Assembly (NCBI GenBank): GCA_022376925.1
Contig: JAIOJX010000004.1
Location: forward strand, 992,001 to 1,056,000
Direction: 5' to 3'
From: Tragulus kanchil
Taxonomy: Eukaryota; Chordata; Mammalia; Artiodactyla; Tragulidae
DNA: 64,000 nucleotides
The notes under the pieces were generated by a model. It did no database searches. It saw only the letters and a program-made list of their open reading frames with translations, and was not told the origin of the DNA. Shown piece after piece: positions 62,962 to 64,000 of this stretch. The position numbers were made by a program, and so were the translations under genes. Numbering within the stretch: position 1 is the first letter of the stretch; each line of letters starts with the position of its first letter.

Positions 62962-63785
62962 GTAAATTTAGATTTCTCAGTTCTGAACTCTGATTTCAAT
63001 CTGATCACTCTCTTGACATGAGAGACCTAAAACTTCATAGTGGTAAAGTAGAAGTTTTCTATGTGATTTTGGGCATGTATCCTAATCTCTTCAGGCTTAA
63101 ATTTACCCCCATGTAATAGTAAAATACATCTCTGAACATTAAATGAAATAATACCTGTCACTTGTCCAAGGCCACAAAGTTTAATGGTACAATGGCTCAG
63201 TGGGTAAAGAATCCACCTGAAATCCAGGAGACACAGGAGACATGGGTTTGATCCCTGGGTTGAGAAGATCCCCTAGAAAAGGAAATGGCAACCCTCTCCA
63301 GTATTCTTGCCTGGGAAATCCCTTGGACAGAAGAATCTGGTGGGCTACAGTACAAAGAGTTGCTTAGAGTCAGACATGACTGCCATATAGAGCATCTAAG
63401 CACACATACAGAATTTAATTCCAATTCCAATATAGAACCCTCACTCTTAACAACCACATTTAAACCTCTGCTTTCTAGAAGTTCACATAAATATCTCTAC
63501 TCATAAGCTTCTAATAATGAGTTTCTGGTATTGGAACTCCGAGTTTAAATGAAAACTTTGCATGCGGGATTTAAGTTGAGTTACTACACTGTTTCTGACT
63601 GATTAATGAGTGAGGACACTGTAGTCAGAGAAAAACTTGCCTAACCAAAGCAAGATCTTCTTGAAGAAGATCAATTAACTGGTAACATTTCATATTACTT
63701 CTTTGTGGGGCAGAAGTGACAGGCCAGGAGCAGATGAGGGAAAGTCTATCAGTTGCTAATCATGTGATATTTATGATGTTTGCAG

Positions 63786-63913
63786 CCCCCATGTAAAATG
63801 TACTACCCAGTGGATCCTCTTTATGATGCAAACTGTCCTGAGGTGAAAGCACATGTTTGTGCTACAAATGGCAAAACTTACAAGAATGAGTGTTTCTTTT
63901 GCATTGATCGGTG
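63786..63913 (+). CDS. SPINK13: SPINK13 coding exon 3 (main part of the Kazal domain)
   Basis: This exon encodes residues 37-78 of the predicted precursor plus two bases of the next codon (phase 2). The acceptor is TTTGCAG ending at 63785 and the donor GTAAGT at 63914. The Kazal signature is clear. Cysteines fall at 39, 53, 61, 72 and 75, with spacing C-x7-C-x10-C-x2-C over the last four and the core VCATNGKTYKNECFFC. The sixth cysteine should be in the last exon, beyond the window. Kazal inhibitors block serine proteases by inserting the loop after the second cysteine into the active site. Here that loop is C-P-E-V-K-A-H-V-C, so the P1 residue would be Glu55, not Lys or Arg, which argues against a classical trypsin inhibitor. 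The CKMY-P-DP-Y-A-CP pattern matches the SPINK13 I recall better than other SPINKs. Confidence 0.88.
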
Positions 63914-64000
63914 GTAAGTTCAAAATAAGATAGCATTGGGTTTTTTTTTCTATTATTTCTTCATGGAAATTCCAATAATTTTAGAGAGGAAGTTGATGCA

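Larger units (their letters stand above)
61304..63600. repeat. Tandem duplication 20, period 1149
   Basis: Copy A 61304-62452 and copy B 62453-63600, back to back with duplication 19. It contains SPINK13 exon 2 and a SINE. One visible difference is a single-base indel (GCATCGGG versus GCATGCGGG). Confidence 0.94.
61813..63785 (+). other. SPINK13 intron 2 (inflated by a duplication)
   Basis: The intron between exons 2 and 3 carries a Bov-tA SINE (62040-62262, repeated at 63189-63411) and is lengthened by about 1149 bases through the 61304-63600 duplication. The final 185 bases before exon 3 are unique and contain a pyrimidine-rich stretch leading to the acceptor. Confidence 0.7.

Noticed and set aside
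895..63600. The ~1.1-kb duplications as a satellite, CRISPR-like array or new amplification system
   Set aside because: Each pair has different content and only two copies, and junction noise matches degraded true continuation; assembly error explains all features.
1..64000. tRNA genes suggested by A and B boxes
   Set aside because: All such boxes found lie in Bov-tA or CHR-type SINE heads followed by SINE bodies; none has a clean cloverleaf with a terminator.

Overview
This is nuclear DNA from a ruminant (even-toed ungulate). tRNA-derived Bov-tA SINEs, CHR-type tRNA SINEs and ruminant-style L1 LINEs fill it, and there is no prokaryotic gene organisation. The species cannot be fixed. Rather diverged Bov-tA copies beside more uniform CHR-type copies might suit an early-branching ruminant such as a chevrotain, but that is a weak inference.

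The only host gene I can support is at the right end on the + strand. It is the first three coding exons of a Kazal-type protease inhibitor that I identify as SPINK13: signal-peptide exon at 58912-58981, a 38-nt exon at 61775-61812, and the main Kazal exon at 63786-63913. Splice phases are 1/0/2 and consistent. The last exon lies beyond the window. Everything else is intergenic or intronic DNA dominated by retroelements.

Layout: 1-383 unique DNA; 384-5413 a 5'-truncated minus-strand L1 with target-site duplications (TSDs); 5414-9370 unique DNA; 9371-9856 an old L1 3' end; 9857-13375 unique DNA with SINEs; 13376-14412 an L1 that carries a SINE; 15504-18989 unique DNA; 18990-24490 a twin-primed (5'-inverted) L1; 24494-27200 SINEs, old L1 and a likely solo LTR; 27202-28136 a short L1 with TSDs; 29827-31692 an L1 5' end flanked by SINE parts; 31693-34440 unique DNA; 34440-41990 an old plus-strand L1; 42000-53815 nested retroelements (poly(A)-tailed insert, Bov-tA pair and a near full-length L1 inside an older L1); 53816-58911 mostly unique DNA upstream of SPINK13.

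The dominant structure is unexpected. Twenty direct tandem duplications, each with a period of about 1.08-1.20 kb, are scattered over the window whatever the content. The two copies are nearly identical and differ mainly in homopolymer or microsatellite length. At many junctions the first copy decays into a corrupted version of the true continuation. I read these as unmerged contig or read overlaps (false duplications), not biology. Collapsing them removes about 22-23 kb and leaves a real locus of roughly 41 kb. Several long open frames, and the apparent doubling of SPINK13 exon 2 and part of exon 1, come from this. I found no credible new multi-gene system.
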